Assembly (NCBI RefSeq): GCF_902459465.1
Contig: NC_047082.1
Span: 1,984,001-2,048,000, forward strand
Origin: Asterias rubens
Lineage: Eukaryota; Echinodermata; Asteroidea; Forcipulatida; Asteriidae
DNA: 64,000 nucleotides
Direction: 5' to 3'
Position numbers and translations under genes: made by a program
The notes under the pieces: generated by a model
What the model was told of the DNA's origin: nothing
The model's input: only the letters and a program-made list of their open reading frames with translations
Database searches by the model: none
Part shown: in pieces, positions 1-15,400 of the stretch
Layout: each line of letters begins with the position of its first letter
Numbering within the stretch: the stretch's first letter is position 1

Positions 1-2566
1 GCTATAAAGAGACGATTATAACTTATTAACATAAAAGGATCTTTATTTCATAAACAAGCTGAGAATCGAACGAGTAGCATTTAAAACTTATTAGCCCAGA
101 CAGACACATGAGTCAACATGGTACACGCGATATTTCTTAAGTAGATTCTGAAACCTTGTCGGAGAAATGTCTTTGAAAGCAAATCCACAAGATGTGGCTC
201 AATTTCAGTAAGACAAGTTTTCGTTCCTCGTGGAGGTCCGCGTGAATCCGAGTTCACAACCTACCTGCCTGCTCGAGCAGATCACAAATCGGTAACAATA
301 CCCATTAAGGTTCAGTGGTATCCTTTAGATGGTGTGTATATTTTTACCCCGCCAAATTAACAAATGGAGCTGGTATTATTATGCGAATAAATCTCGTAAT
401 AATCCAGAATCCTCCAAATTGACTGGATTAAGCACCATCAAGCCAACGACCGGGAAAGAGAAGAAGGGGTTCTCAGGTTGCCTTTCAGACGTCTTGTAAT
501 GGTAAACTTAAAGTGACTCCTTGTCTGTGAGCAGTGGTGCGCACTGGGTGTAATGATAAGATTGAAGGGAAGAACGACCCTGGAGACCTGGCAACGAGGC
601 ACATAGGGTGCGGATTGCCCGGCGGCTTTCACCGGGGGATGAGATTCACATTGTCGCCGCTACATCGTCCAACAATGAATGATGTGAAAACTTGTTAAGT
701 CGAGCCCGTAATCCAGTTAGAGGAAAGGAGACCCTCGTTGCGCGAAGGAACTGGTAAAAAAACCCAGAGTTGTTTACAACAATCGTTGTTACTGCTTGAA
801 ATGTTGACTCAAGATCATAGCCCTAGGTATAGGCCAACTACAAAATATAATTATTTCAAGAAGAATTGGAAGCTACACAATTCAAATACCTTCAAAATTA
901 AATTTACAGCAGAAACTAATTATAAGAAGCCAATAAATCTCCCGATTTTAGGAAGGTTTTGACGGAGTCAACATATCAATCATGATCAAGAATTAATTCA
1001 GTGACATCTCTCGAGTCGTTTAGACTTAAGTATTAGGCTCCGAATTGACCCTATTCTGTAAGAGGACAAAGAGGAGGTGTTACTCGAGGCCTCGCTTGTG
1101 GTTGTCATGAGAAGGTCTCAATGATGAAGCCACAGCGGCATCTAGGTATAAGGCTATGCTCCAAAATGTAGCTTCTTATCACAGCGTATGTCAAAAATAA
1201 AGACAATTTCTTTTAATAAATTATTAGTTAATACATGTGAACCAACCTGGTTTCGTTCTTCGAGTGTTTTTTTTTTTAAATTGGAAACGACTTTCACTTC
1301 AGAATAACCAACCGGCTCTTTTTAGCGTCAACATCTCTGTGAGATTTCTTATACATCTGAAAGACTATCCTACTCTACCATTCAAAGCACATGTTTTACT
1401 TCCATTTGATTCCCTTTTCGGCGAGAATGTACATTACATGTTCTCTTTTCAAGCCTCTTTATTTTTACACGAAATCTGACTGTTCTCTCTTTGCAAAGTT
1501 TTGGAACTGCAATTTGAGAAGGAGACCTGATGGCGAGGAGGCGATAAGACGATACAAAGAGATAATTGGGGGGCTTTGGGTACCATCGGTATAATAAAAC
1601 GCATTACAAGAGGGCTTAAAAGTGCCTCCCCGACTTCATCGGGTTGACTTCAATGGTTTCCATGGATAGTTAAAGACAAGATCTTGCGCTTAAGAAATAC
1701 GATCCAAATTAAAGTTTCCCTTAATCCATAAGTTGCCTTCTGTGCACCAATGGCAACGTTGTGTTCAAAAACAAATACTACGCAGGGCTTCTCAAATTCC
1801 AATCATGTAAACACTAGCCATGATTGCTTCTCTCCACCTATATACATTTAAATTTTATCAAAAACAAGCATTTCGGACAGTGGTGCAACCAAGGGGGATT
1901 GGGGCATTCGTGGCACTTACCTTTGTTCTCCTTATACCACTAGTCCGAAATATAAAACTTTATTAAAATAATTTGTTTCTTTTTATGCAATGGAAGGTGG
2001 ATTTTTATTTTAATGATTCGTGGAAAGTTTATGAGATTCATGCCAACCGAAAATACCGAGACTTTTTTTCAAACAGTGATGTATTTTTCGAGCAGTCAAT
2101 ATTTGTTCAAAATTCACCCTAAAAAACAACTAACTTTATGCTGAGCATCAAGGGTCAAAACGGGGTACACACTGCTGTCTGGTAAAGGACAAACAAGAAC
2201 CAAACATCGGGGGAACACGTGGGAGGAAAGACAACATGTCACAAAGGAAAAAAGTTTCAATGCGATGTGGTTTTCTTGATGGCTTTTCTCGAGCAGTTGT
2301 GAAGTTTATTTGTCCGGTGCTTGGGAATTTCGCGATGAGGTAGAGGTCTGATCAACACGGGGAAGAGTGGGTGGGCTATTTTATAGGCCATGCCATTCCA
2401 ATGGCACAACGCAATCAAAAGTGTAGTTTTAAGTTTGTTGAAAATCAACTCGTTGACAAAGAAACCCATTGAGGGCTATAATTAATGCTCTATAAATAGA
2501 ATCGGGAATGTCCTAATGAGTATTTTTGTTTTTTATTTCGAATCACTTTTTTTGTTGCATGGTGAA

Positions 2567-2593
2567 CCATGGAGGAAGTTTCTTCCTCCATGG
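2567..2593. repeat. Short perfect inverted repeat (hairpin)
   Basis: Arms CCATGGAGGAAG (2567-2578) and its exact reverse complement (2582-2593) are separated by three T. The arms are flanked by GGTGAA on one side and GTGAACC on the other. There is no gene context to suggest a function. Confidence 0.7.
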
Positions 2594-5283
2594 GTGAACC
2601 TAGTAAACATGCACTCTTCTTGACCAGGGCCCAGTTTTTAGCGAAGCTAAGCAACGTTATGATGCTCAGCTTACCAGCAGAATAAGGTTTCAGCCATAAT
2701 ACGACGTCACATGTACAATCTGCGACTGGTATTATGCTCATTTCTGTTTAGCAGCAAACATTTCAGCAATATTTTTTGCTAAAACAGCTCTCTGAAACTG
2801 GAACCAGATATTTAAATGCTATAGTTACATCATTTGTTTTGTATAAGATGTACGAAAGTGGATAATCAAACAAACTTGTCTTTTCTCAATCATTGAACGT
2901 CTTGTTTTTGGGGCAAGGCTGATCAGTTCTTGGGCATAAACGGCAACGTCATCCACGTAGCCAGAAATTGTTGTAAGTCTCTCCTAAGTGATGTTTCCTC
3001 GTGCATTGACCTTTACCGAACTACAAAAGAAAACATTGATGAAAACGTGCGACGAAAAGGAGCGGGTTGTCAAACAAGAGAGTTGTCTCGAGAGATCTTG
3101 TCCAAACCCGCAAATCCCTTGTCGAGATGAATGGGGAACAGAGTTAACCCCCTGCGAGTCGAATGAGAAACAAGGCCAGCAAGGCATTTGTCCTTCAAAA
3201 TTCCAATAAAAGCCATATTTTTCTGACGGGTTACAGGTCGTTCCCAAGGGTTGGGTTTGGTGAGAAGGTGAAAGCTTTCGTTTGAGTGACGTGGGGTGGG
3301 TAGAAAGAAACTGTAACATGATATTCCGACGAAAGGGCAGTCAAAAAATGACAGGTTTCTGCCCGTGACAGTTGATTCGTATTGTTTGACGGTGGCGTCA
3401 CGTATTGTTGCAGAAAACAATACAGATATTTTCTTTTACTAGTATGTTCGTTTTAACACACTGCACCATGCCGTCTAAATGTATAATAACAAGAACTAAA
3501 CAAAATTGATGGGTTTTAATTGTTATGAAATAATTACTTTTTGTGTAAGAATTATCCTTAACAATGAATTTCGTACTTCGTAACTAACTAAGTATACATT
3601 GTCTGTTTTTGATGGAAAATACAAACATTGAAACTATCACACTAAAGCTTTTAGAATATAAAATTTTACTCTGCTGGTAACTTTGAGAAGTCTCAAGTAA
3701 TTGGTTGGGGTGGCACTCGGGAAGGGGGAGGGGGGGGACACAGAAATCAATAGGGGCACGTTCTCCCGTGCCTCCTTATAGTCAATACGAAATTGTTCAT
3801 GGAAAAAATCTCGAAAGACAATACTTTCGATTAAAGAGAACACATTTTCCCCCAAATTCCTGAAATCACAGCTTTGAATCACACAACAAAATTACTAGTT
3901 AAATATAATGATTTTTTTTTTCAAATACAGAACTATTATGTTATTGTATTGATTGAACTTTGAAGTGGTGTCAGTTATTACAGCAGGGGGTTTTATCAAC
4001 GAGGTTTATTTACGACCTCGACTGTAAACCAGTGATATTTCCCCCGCAAATCACTGTCGAACTATTTAAAGTGTTTTATGTGCTTTGACCGAATAGCCAA
4101 GGTTCAAGTGTATAAACTACCACCTAAAACATATGTGTTTATTCTTAATTGTTCGCATAATATAGGGTAGAGTATTACGTATGACTGGCGGGGGCTGTAT
4201 ATGGATGTAGACGGCTGTTCTGTGCACCCTTACTGATAAACTCTTTTTCACACAAGGTGAATATTGCAACCATGTTTAAATTTATCAAGGTACCCTTTAT
4301 AAGTTTCTCTCGAGTGAAAAGTGATTTTAGTAACTTTCAGGATTAGGCGTTTTCTGCACAGATCTCCCTGCCTTCTCTGTTTTGAAATTCATACATATAA
4401 TTTTTTCATAGAAGAAAGACAGTCCCGATTTTGGGAGTCAAAATTTGAGGGAATTGACTTCCAAAAGGATGAAAATGGTAGACGCATTGTTTGTTACCTC
4501 CACCCCATGATTCTCACCAACCATTCCCCCGGGGCACCTGCCTGTTTCGGAAACAGTCGTCCACTCGGCACACCCACCACTCCTCGACACCTTTATCATC
4601 AGTGGGTGTCAGAACATGCATTTAATATAGCATCCAAACACACAGAAGGGCCTCTCTACTGAATGAAGTGGACCCAAACTGCTGTGGATTCGGGTAGCTG
4701 CGCAACTGTCATTGTTGATCAAAGTACCCGATATACCTGCCTCACTTTTTATTTCATTTATGATGACAGCATCCATGCGACTGAGGATTCGTCATTTAAA
4801 AAAATGCGAGGAGTTGAAAATGAGTTCGAGGTTACAGAATGACCTCATTGATAACCTGAACTTGTTTCTTTATGTTGTTCAATCTCGCTGGTGACATTTA
4901 TGTGTCAAACATTACACAGCATTCCATTCTACCCTCATTTCAAACATGGCAACGACAATTATTTTTAAGTTTTAAGATCTTGACGATAAGATGTGTTAAT
5001 TTTTGCCCCTAAGAAAACTTTTGTTGACTCAAGTAATGCCAATTGCAGTGCCTCCTGGTGAAAACAGTTTCACTGTTTAGATTCCCTTCTCTCTCAACCC
5101 TTGTAAGACTGTGTTTTTGATTCCCATATGAAAGCAAGGCGTGTAACATCATGAATGCCTAGAGGGGGTGGGCAGGCAGGATCAGGTGGTAACGGTACTG
5201 CAACGGAACTCGTTCATAGAGTTACATTTTTATGCAGGGCTCGATCAAAGTGACTCTTGCAACTTATTTCTCGCTTAAAGGGC

Positions 5284-5302
5284 GGGGGGGGGGGGGGGGG
5301 GG
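5284..5302. repeat. Poly-G tract (19 G)
   Basis: Uninterrupted run of G directly read from the sequence. Length may be uncertain because homopolymers are error-prone in sequencing. Confidence 0.9.
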
Positions 5303-8300
5303 TAAAATACAGTTAGGGATTCTGCATCATTTTCGTTTTATGTTACCCACGATTTTGTACAGCCTGTTTCTAAGAGTTCACTGCTGAAGGTCTAAACAAT
5401 TTGTTTTTAAGCTGGGAACAAATTAATTAATGGTTGATTATAATTAGTTTATATTTTGCTAATTACTTTATTTTGCTTAATCACCGCATGTCTTTAGGCA
5501 CGTTTCCCATTCTATGCAAAATGTTTTCCTGGTTGATGAGTAGATTTTATCCTCGAAAATGACAATGTGTCTCATGGAGTAACGTCAAATTTCAGAAACC
5601 AACTTTCTAAAAACAAACAAACAAGAAATCTAAATTTCCTCAAAGTACGCCCCTTTAAGCTCGCTGGGTACGGGGGTACGGGACGTCGCAATCAAGCCAT
5701 CAAAGAAGCCTCTCGAACCCCGGCACCCTTGAGGGGTCTACATGCCGTGGCAGACTTTGACAGGTAGACTTTGAAGCTGATGATTGATCGACATCCGGCA
5801 ATTTGTGCGGGCTATCAAAGTATGATAACGTTGGCACAGTTATCAACTTCAAGTATCCTAGGCAAGGCAGTCCTTTTTCGAGCTCTATCCCTCTGCTCAA
5901 AGTCAGTGGATACTTTTGGTATTAAAGCCACCGTAACATACCTTTGACGTGTTCTTAAATAAATATTACAAAATAATTATATGTAAACATATCTTAATGT
6001 TTACATCATACAGTTTAAGAGCTAGACAATTACCGTTTATTTTCTACCTCCAGTATCAAATTCAAAGGCATTGTTCTAACCTTTTTAGTTATCATTCTAA
6101 TGCTATACAGATCTCGAACTGACTTATACAAAAAATATTACTTTTCTTCGTTCGATATGAAGAAAATACTTCCAGACTTACCCAAATACTTATAACCTTC
6201 AGCTGAGATTGGTTGCGAAACTAAAAGTTCCCACACCCCTATTGCATTGTCCTATTGTATTGTCCTTATTCTAACCCTAACCCTCGTGTAGATCACGGGG
6301 GCCAGGAACAGAGTTGTCGGAACATAGAACAGTCACCGTTAAGAACCTGTCGCCATATAGTGATTAACTAAGCTATATCCAACACCACTAATTGTCTATG
6401 TGTTTTAAGTCCATAGGCTGGGCCGTCAACTTCAAGTGTTTTCCTTTTTGCTCAAAGCTCAAACCTCTTTGAATGTGCGACGTTGTTTTCCAAATAAGGG
6501 TTGACAAGTGCAAGTTGTGGTTATAGATTTCTGCATCTGTATTCTTTTTGTTGTCTTCACCGACACATTTATTAGTCTGGATCCGACGTGTGCCAGAACA
6601 TTTCACACGCCGGAAGAACATTTTTATTGAAAATTATAGCCCACACTAGACGAACAATCGAGCGATGGTTATTTGCCATTCGACCACAAAATAAGTAGTT
6701 GTCAAATTAACTTCCGAACGGACGTGCACTCTGCACGGTGCTTGGTTGTGGAAATTGATTATAAAAAGGTTTAACAAAGTTCCATTCTGCACGAGAACAC
6801 TCCACCTGAACTAAAGAATGCGAAGACAGAAAATTAAAGATGGAGTTCGTCAATGGACATTCGTATGGCTTTCAGAATATCAGTCTTAAACTATTAGCCA
6901 ATCAGGTCATTGATAAAAAAAGTCAAAATCTGCTATTTGGGAAACCTTTGATCCTTGCTCCTCTTCCTAAATAACCAACCATACCGAGTGCCCCTTATCA
7001 TTAACCATAAATCTACAATTTCAAATCAAGCTAAATAAATGGCCGACTATTAAAAACTTGAAAATGTATCACACACCCAACTTGGTGTCAATTTGGTGAA
7101 TAATTTGCTTTCAGGTGAGCGACATCATAAGCCCCCAAACCGTTCCTTTTAACAGCATAAATATACCATATGGTTTTATTGGACCATGTTTGGACACTAT
7201 GCCAAACAAGTTGGTCCATTATTGTCATGAGTAGAGTACACCAGTCCATTAAAAAGTAATTGGCCAATCGGTGGGAGTATAGATCTGGGTTTACCACTTG
7301 TTACCTGTGCCGTATTACGCATACATTTCAATGAGTACACAGGGTATTCTATAAATACAATGAGGACATTGACCAATGAGTAGAGTGTATGAGGTAGAGG
7401 ACAGGCAGTGATTTGATGATGAGTGCACGGATTGTGCACACAGTGTATAAAGTTTTAGTAGCTTGATGGGTTACCATCAGACAGTACTATACATGCCATC
7501 TAGGCAGTAGGATGGGATTGCACGCACTGATACCGTCTTGTATATAGGAGACGCGTGAAGTAACACCATTTAAGAACTTCCTTCCATCTTCAAGGTGATA
7601 CTAGAGTCTTCGAGGAAACTTCTCTTCTCACGGAAAACCATTTTCATTTTCGAGTGGGGATTCGTCAGGGTGATTTGTGTATGTTGCCCGTCCGCTGGAC
7701 AGTGACGATGCCTTTTTAAATGAACTCGTTTATTTTCGCTTTGCGCACGTGGAGAGAAATTGGATTTGAGTGAAGTTGAATTATTATACATCTTTGTAAG
7801 AGTTAGTTTTCTTTTCTGAAGCGTCTGATTTCTTAACTAACCTGAAGAGGGGCAGACAAGGAAGGAAATTGTCTATATATTATCAACACGCAAACCTTAC
7901 GTAGCATTGGGTACTCAAAACAGTGTCGCCTACTGAACGTGTTTAATTTGGCGCCATTTTTCCTGTTTGGAAACACACCACCTGTTTGGAAAAAGTAGAC
8001 AATTTTGGCGCGAAAACCAAGATAATAATTGCACTTGTCAGGCGGATGTCGGTGGGAGGAATACGTATCTCACCTGCTTTGATAAACAGAAAGTCAACCT
8101 GTAATGCATCATCCGGATTCCTTGATTGCCAGGCTCGCGGATTGACATATTCCATACCCTAGGAGGAGGGGCAAAAAGAAAGTTGACATTCCTCTCAACA
8201 TTTTCCACCTATGATATTCAAGATTACGTAATTTATATTTGTCAATGTGGTTTTTCCCAGCCGTGCTGTTTATGATTCATCGAGTGTACGGGACAATAAC

Positions 8301-9474
8301 ATTCGAATAATTCTCCCTCAGTCGAGAAAAGATGTCTCGTCGAGGTGCTATAATCGACGACAAATCATTCATGAAGTGAAGGGACCTTCAGCTTTAATGG
8401 TTAATTGTTTTGATGGCCATGAGGGTACAGATGAATGATAACGTGTAACTCACAATCCTCACAACGCTGATAGACCACTAGTAGGGATACCGTAACATTC
8501 AACCAAGGATTACCGAAAAGAAAACAAGTGCTCTTCACAGAGATCAATAATTTTCTTGGAGGAACGGATGGATGCAAGTTTATGTTCTTGTCACACACTG
8601 TGATATCAGAAGTACTACTGCCTTAGGTTTGCTGAAAAGAAAGTAACATTTTGTCGTGAGTGGAGTTAGGATCTAAACAAGGCTACTAATCCATCTTTGA
8701 TATCTGTTTTCATTTGAGATCATCCAGTTGGTCAACAGACTATGTTGGATGTCTTAGCATTACGTGATTGAGGCACACCCTGGCTTAAGGGTGGGAGGAA
8801 GTTTACGCATCACCTTGGTCACAAAAGAAGGCTGGTCGACGTAGCGTTGGAACGGGAGTGTTGTCCCTATCGACGGGTTGATGTCACCACAATCACGGCA
8901 GATTAGCTGGTGTCATTCGCCTTGACGTAACTCACTCGCCAGGATATTTTACTCAAACGCTTCAAATTTTTTGAAAATCCGAGGATCAAATTCGAGCCAA
9001 TATGTTGATAGTTTTAATTGAAGTAATTATTTGATCTACATTTGCATATTCATGATTTAAGACGACATGACTAATCGTTTTCTGTCTGTACGCGGATAAA
9101 CAAGTAATTAGCAGGAACTGAACATCAAGCTCGCGTTTAGCATTTTGTATTAAAAAAAATCAATGACATAAATACTGTGGATGTAAATATTTGTATCCTT
9201 CATACAATGTTTACCTGACCAGGCGAATACTCGAGCATCTTGATGAAATTACCGACGAGTCTTGCTGATGGGCATTCCTAATCAATTTCAATCCCTAATT
9301 GATTGGATACGTACGGAGGACAGGTTCATGATTCAAAGCTCCTTGAAATGATAAGAATCTCGCGTAAAAGACCGATCAACTTTTCCCCTCAGAGAAGTGA
9401 CTCAGGTATACCCTCGATACGAACAAAGTTGAGCTGAAGAATTATTATTGTATATTATTCTATCAAACCGAACA

Positions 9475-12400
9475 ATGGCTACTTTCCTGGATTGGGAGAT
9501 CCTGCTAATGCTGTGCTTCACTGTCATGCTTGTGGTCGTGGATTCAGGAGATACGTGGCGAGTGAAAACAAAAGGTGAGAACGATTATATGCAATTTATT
9601 CATTTATGTGTGTTAAGAATGGTTGTATGATCATAGAAAAATAACTAATTTTGTTCCAAAAGGTCAAATTTGAATAATTGATTATGGCCATTGCAAGTAT
9701 CCTGACACTACATTGCATAAATATTTATATTAAAATATACTTTGTAGAACATTAAGGAATTCCAGAGGTCCAAGGCTCGAATCGAGTCCTATTATCAATC
9801 AATAGTTCAGGCTTAACTAGCATGTTTCAACAACAACAACAACAACCCCAGCCCCTTCCCGGCGCTCTGCATGTATATACCAGACATTCCAGTGAGCCAT
9901 GTTATTCGCGAACATATTATTTTGATTGCTTTTTACCCGTCGTGTTGTCGACCGTAAACCAGAAAATAAATTGCCCTGTAAATCAAGGAAATTAAAGCTT
10001 TACTTTGTGGCAGGAACCATTAAAGACATTTGCGACTTACTATATTCCAGTTTGGCTAACCACCCAATCGATGCATGTACGCAACGACCTTTACTAAATC
10101 ATAAACAGCATTTTCTCAAGTGTAATAACTCCCTAATTAATATTGAGGCCTATCTTTTATTCCACAAGGAATATGGCAATAACTGATTGCCGAATCGAAC
10201 CCCTTGGGTTTTGAGATCAAATTAAAGCTGACATGGTCGGACAGTTTGTTTAATTTCAACCCACGTATCTTTTATTTGATCTTACATTAAAAACAAATAA
10301 TGACAATGTGCAGAGGTATTTTTCAAGCGTGAGTCAGAAGTGCCTCGTTATATTGAAAGATGATGTCCAGGTTGCAGCTCTGACACCATGGATATTATCA
10401 CTTCTTTAATTAGTCTAGACATCTCGTTAACCTTGTGTTCTTAAGAACTTCCAAACCACATTCTTATTTATATTACGGTGTCAGTTATTTCTACATCTTG
10501 GGGGAGGGGGTGTAAATCTTCGCCCTTATTTGGAAAAGTGACTTTCTTCGGACTGTTTACGTTCGAATGTAAACTAAATATAACTTTCTCTTCATGCATT
10601 AAAACGAAACAAGGCCCCAAATTGCACGTCTTGAGCCTAACATTAAGTGCTTAGCAATTCTGCTGAAAGTTTAGGCGGGGACCAGTGACAAAAAAATACA
10701 CATGCCATCCTACTTTAGCAGGCAAAACATTTCTGGTAAGCAAAATTACACACGGTGCTTAACCGATGTTTGTGACGCTCGGTAAACTCGGGTCCTGTTT
10801 GTTATTTTACTTCAAACTGTTCGAGAGTGTAGACAGGTGCTGATTTTTGAGTGTTTATCACTTAAGATTAGGAATGGGAATCGTGATCTGACATAAAACC
10901 GTCAGTCTAAACAGATTACAAACTACCTGCCATTTAATAACTCCAGTAATACGTTAACCTATTTGCGTGCAAACTAGACGCCAACCGTCCAACCACTAAC
11001 GGATTGCGTAGCTGTATCTCTGGAGATGTTCCATGACTAATTCAACCTGTCATGGTAGTCTGAGAGATGGGGACAAAAAACACACATACCCCTGGGGGAT
11101 CTCCACCATGTCTGTCGTCACAGGATGCGATCAGTCACTTTCTACCAAGCAAGGGAGCATATATCATGACGTCATTTTGAGCATTTTGGCCTATGGTAGT
11201 TAGGAGACCGGACTGATAATTGCAGTATTCAATTTGAATCAATCTGTGGGTGAGGAGTTTGCTTCGAGAATCGTGCAGACAAGATTATAATTTAGAATCA
11301 TTGAAAGGTGCATGAGGGCATCGTTCTCATCCATTCCAGTGGGGATTTTTTTGCACTTTCAGAAAGAGGGCGTGCTTCATGTTTTAGTTACGCTCAGCAG
11401 GCGAAGTGTTAATTGCAGCTTTGTATCTGCATCCGAAAGCTCTCAGAAAGATATTAATTAAGGATGCGATCAGTCCATTTTGATGAATAACCATGAATTG
11501 GCTACAATCATGTATACAAATACATCATTTTTATTTATTTGTACAACCAAAACAAGTACATGCATAGATGACGAAGTTCCAACTTGTGAGACACGGCGGC
11601 TGTTGAAATTGTTATGATTGACGCTAAATTTGTTTTACCAATGTCAGAATAGTGCACATATTTTTTATGAACTTGCTGTATTTGTTTTTGGAGAGAGTAA
11701 CATTTTAACATATTTTGTGTTGCATACTGTTTCAATAGACTTTAGTAGTCGGACGTCCCAAACCCAAATCACATTTATATCTTAATTCCCAAGCTGAACA
11801 CTTCTATCAACACCTTCACTTTCACATCAATCTGTCAATCATTTAGTAACACTGGATAATCTTTAAAGCCCCTGAGGTGTGAGCCGCTTTAAAAAACAGC
11901 CAGTGACACCGAAAAAGAAAAATACTATTTCCAGTGTGACATTTACCTGTAAAATCTTTCATCTTAAATTAATTTGAATCTCTCAGAGCTTGTCATCAAC
12001 GACCTGTTTGTAAGATAAGAAAATAATCTGATAATTATAAAAAGTTGGCAAGTTTTCATGGTAATTTTATTTCTGTAAATCATCCATAGCAGGTGCATGG
12101 CTCCGCGTACTTCCATATGATTTAGAAAACGGCAATGTTACTCATTTTCGAGATTAAAGGCTTCCTCCATAACGGCTAGGTGTGACAGGTGTAGGGCTCC
12201 TGCAAATACAGAAAGCCAACAGACACATTGGTCGTCTTGGTTGGGGAGATATCATAAAACTCTTAGGTACCAATAACAAACCTGTTTTTGTGACATAACC
12301 AGCTATATTGTTTACAATATATTCATTAGTAATAGCTGTTAAATTTGCTTCCTTCTAAACTTGACATACTCCTATAACACCACTTTAAAATCGGGTATGT

Positions 12401-15400
12401 GATTCGCACAACATTCAATCAGACTTGACCTGGAATTAAATGACGGGCACTGACCCACTGGTCACAAAACGCAGTTATACTATTCCCATGTAGAGAAGAC
12501 AGGCATGACACTTTATAAATATGATTAATATAATCTTAGATTCTCCTTGACCCACAGCCCGACCAAGATTACACCTCTACGGGTCCAGCACCGGTATTTT
12601 ATTTAAAAAAATTAATTTTACAAAATACTTTTCGTTTTCGAGGATGAACTCTTCCCGTGCCATGCTGCGCTACCCTACAGGAATAAATTGACCTTCAAAA
12701 ACTCATACTTTTTCTTACATCCTTTGCCAACTTTACCTCTCCCTTGTGCCCCCTCCCCATTAGCCACACTTCATGCCCTGCCTGCCTCACCCCTCACTTT
12801 GTACACCCATCTTCGATCTGTCTTAAGTTTGTCTCAGCTTTTGAGCTTTGGGAGTATGATTCAATTGCACATCAGACATGTAAAGGGGCACCATAGAGTC
12901 CACCATAGAATCCCCTGCCTGAGCTAATGTTTGCCCGCGCAGGATATCATGCTTAATGTACTTTCCTGTTTACCAAATAAAATTTATGAGTCCAAAAGGA
13001 ACCATGCCTGGCTCTAGACTGCTGTAAGATGATGGGAAATGAAATTTCGAAAATCAATCAACTTTAACCAATAATATGTATGTACCAATTGTGTAAATAT
13101 TATAATGTGTCTATATAGTGTCATAATAATCTCCAAGCTGCGACCTGTTTTATGTTTCATTGGCATATCGGATGAACCATGGATGATAGGCCATGTTTTT
13201 TCCCTTCTTGATGTAACCACACTTAAAAAAGAGAGTAGTTCCTGCAGCTATGAACCGCCCAGTTCGGGTATGATATTTTGCCCTGTGAAAAAAAGAGTGG
13301 GACAACTTCCTTGAGTACAAAACGGACCTGCGCAACTGTACATTATGGTATAGTCTTTAGGTCTAATACATTTCAGGCTATTAACAATAGTGTTTTCCTA
13401 TGATGAGTAATTTTTTTTCAGAAATCAGATTTAAGTTTTAGGAAAAATATCACACCAGTCAGTTTGACCAACCATGTTTATATGATGGAAACTTTTCTTT
13501 CAAAGTTTTATTTTGAATAATAATTCATTTCATTTTCCCTCCATACCACAGCTTGCCCACAAGGGTGCAATTCCTGCACAATGTTCAACGGATGCGTCAC
13601 TTGCAAGCCTCGCTACCTTCTCCTCCTTCATAGAAGTGGAATGAAACAAATGGGTTACTGCAGACACACGTGCCCTCCTGGCTACTACGCGAGTACGATG
13701 TCTGATGTTAACAGGTGTTCAAGTAAGTGATTGAAATGTGGATTTAGGTCTGGAGAGGGGTGTGGGGGCAAAAAGAACACCCTAGTTCTTGAACCTATTC
13801 ATTTGAGCACATCTCCCCAATGTTCTACTCTTTATTATCATTATCTTGGTAAACCGGGGTTTTTAATTGAAGTTAATTAACAACAGAAAAAAACATAAAA
13901 GAGAGTGTTAACCTTGACTTAATGATCTTTCAACTGAGTTTAAGTTTTCTTGGAAACTTTAGCTGATGACAGCTCGTTCAAATTGTAATGTATTCAAGAT
14001 TGTGTACTGCGCTGGCACGATGGCGACATACAATGATAAACAATTGATATGAACAGGATGTAGAGGGCGGTATTTAAGTCACCAGCAATTACACAGTCAC
14101 CATTCTAAGTCACTTCGCTTGTCTGGTTTGGGTTTTTAAAATAGTACAGACGATGTGTGGCCACACAAAGCCCATGCCAGATGTCACTAAAGATAGGCAT
14201 GAAAAAGATTACCAACACTCAAATTAATTTGATGGCGACACCAAATGCCGTACTACTATATATAGTTATAACAATAGAAATAGTTATTCTAAGAAAATAG
14301 TGTCCTTTTCGCTTCTCGTCGTGGTGGCACTGTATTTACTTGGAAACATGGTCTAAGAACTGAATAGTATTAAGCAATGACAATCTCCCCTACCCATCAC
14401 CAAACAAAACTAAAACACAACCCACCAAAAACAATAGAAACAAATAGACCCCAAAATACATTTACATGTTCTTTTACCATTCCTCATATTATTCAGAATG
14501 CAGAGTGGAGAACTGCGAGTCTTGTTACAGCCGAACCGTTTGTTCAAACTGTCAGTCACCGTTCTTCGGATACAACGGGAAATGTTACGCACAGTGCCCT
14601 GAGGGCACATGGGCAGACAGAAAGAGTGGGCACTGCGTCGATACAGGTACATACACACTGAGTTAATTTGAACCAGTTCAGTCGGAGATAAGTCATGTCG
14701 TTACCATGGTGACATTTAATTGCTGATTCTCTCAATTTGTATGTTAAAATTTAGCCATAGAATAGCAGAGCCTACTGGAAAGTTGGGACAGATTTAATGG
14801 GCACAAAGCAAGTCTTTATTTTGAACTTGTGCTCCTGTAGACTTTACTCCCAATGGCCTATGAGTATGAGTTTTAGTCAGATCGGGCCAGGGGTCAGACA
14901 GAAAAGGGCTGTGAACCCACAAGAGGGAGGGCAGCAAGACTAGCTCTCTTTTAAAATCTTTCTTACCATAGTCATCATTGATAAGACCGATGTTAAAAGA
15001 GAGCCAAATAAACTTGAGTATTCAGTTTGACTTAAACAGAATGGTTAATGTTGACGCTAATAAATGTCTTGCAACTTTAGGCAGACTTTGAATACTACAT
15101 TTGATAGGTAATCCGAATTATTATAAAAGATTGACGTCTCACTAAATATTATTTCATTAAGAGGTGTGGAAATGAAGTTAACCTACTCTTTTCGCAAAAT
15201 GATGTATTATCGATTTCTTTATCTGACTTATGAACATTAACTGAAAACTCATCATTCTCTTACAGTTAATTGCGTGGTGTCCGAGTGGGATAGCTGGACT
15301 CCTTGTCAGAAAAATGGCGCCCTCTGTGGGTACAAATGGGGAGAAGAATCTCGAATGAGAGGAATCATCACACCGCCCTCACCGGGAGGGGAGAGTTGTC

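Larger units (their letters stand above)
1..9474. other. Intergenic DNA, no gene recognised
   Basis: I see no conserved protein segment on either strand here. Open frames reach at most about 116 codons, overlap each other on both strands, and lack convincing splice or domain signals. Contents worth naming: a perfect 12-bp-arm hairpin at 2567-2593, a run of 19 G at 5284-5302, and a two-copy CTAACCC stretch near 6273. The last part presumably holds the promoter and 5'UTR of the R-spondin gene, but I cannot place a TATA box or transcription start. Confidence 0.6.

Noticed and set aside
2984-3420. Overlapping frames on both strands near 3.0-3.4 kb
   Set aside because: Mutually overlapping, no family recognised, no splice logic.
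4321-4662. 113-codon frame in the leading intergenic region
   Set aside because: First codon is not ATG and no recognisable motif; most likely chance.
6273-6287. Telomere-like CTAACCC repeat
   Set aside because: Only two units; too short to mark a telomere or interstitial telomeric array.
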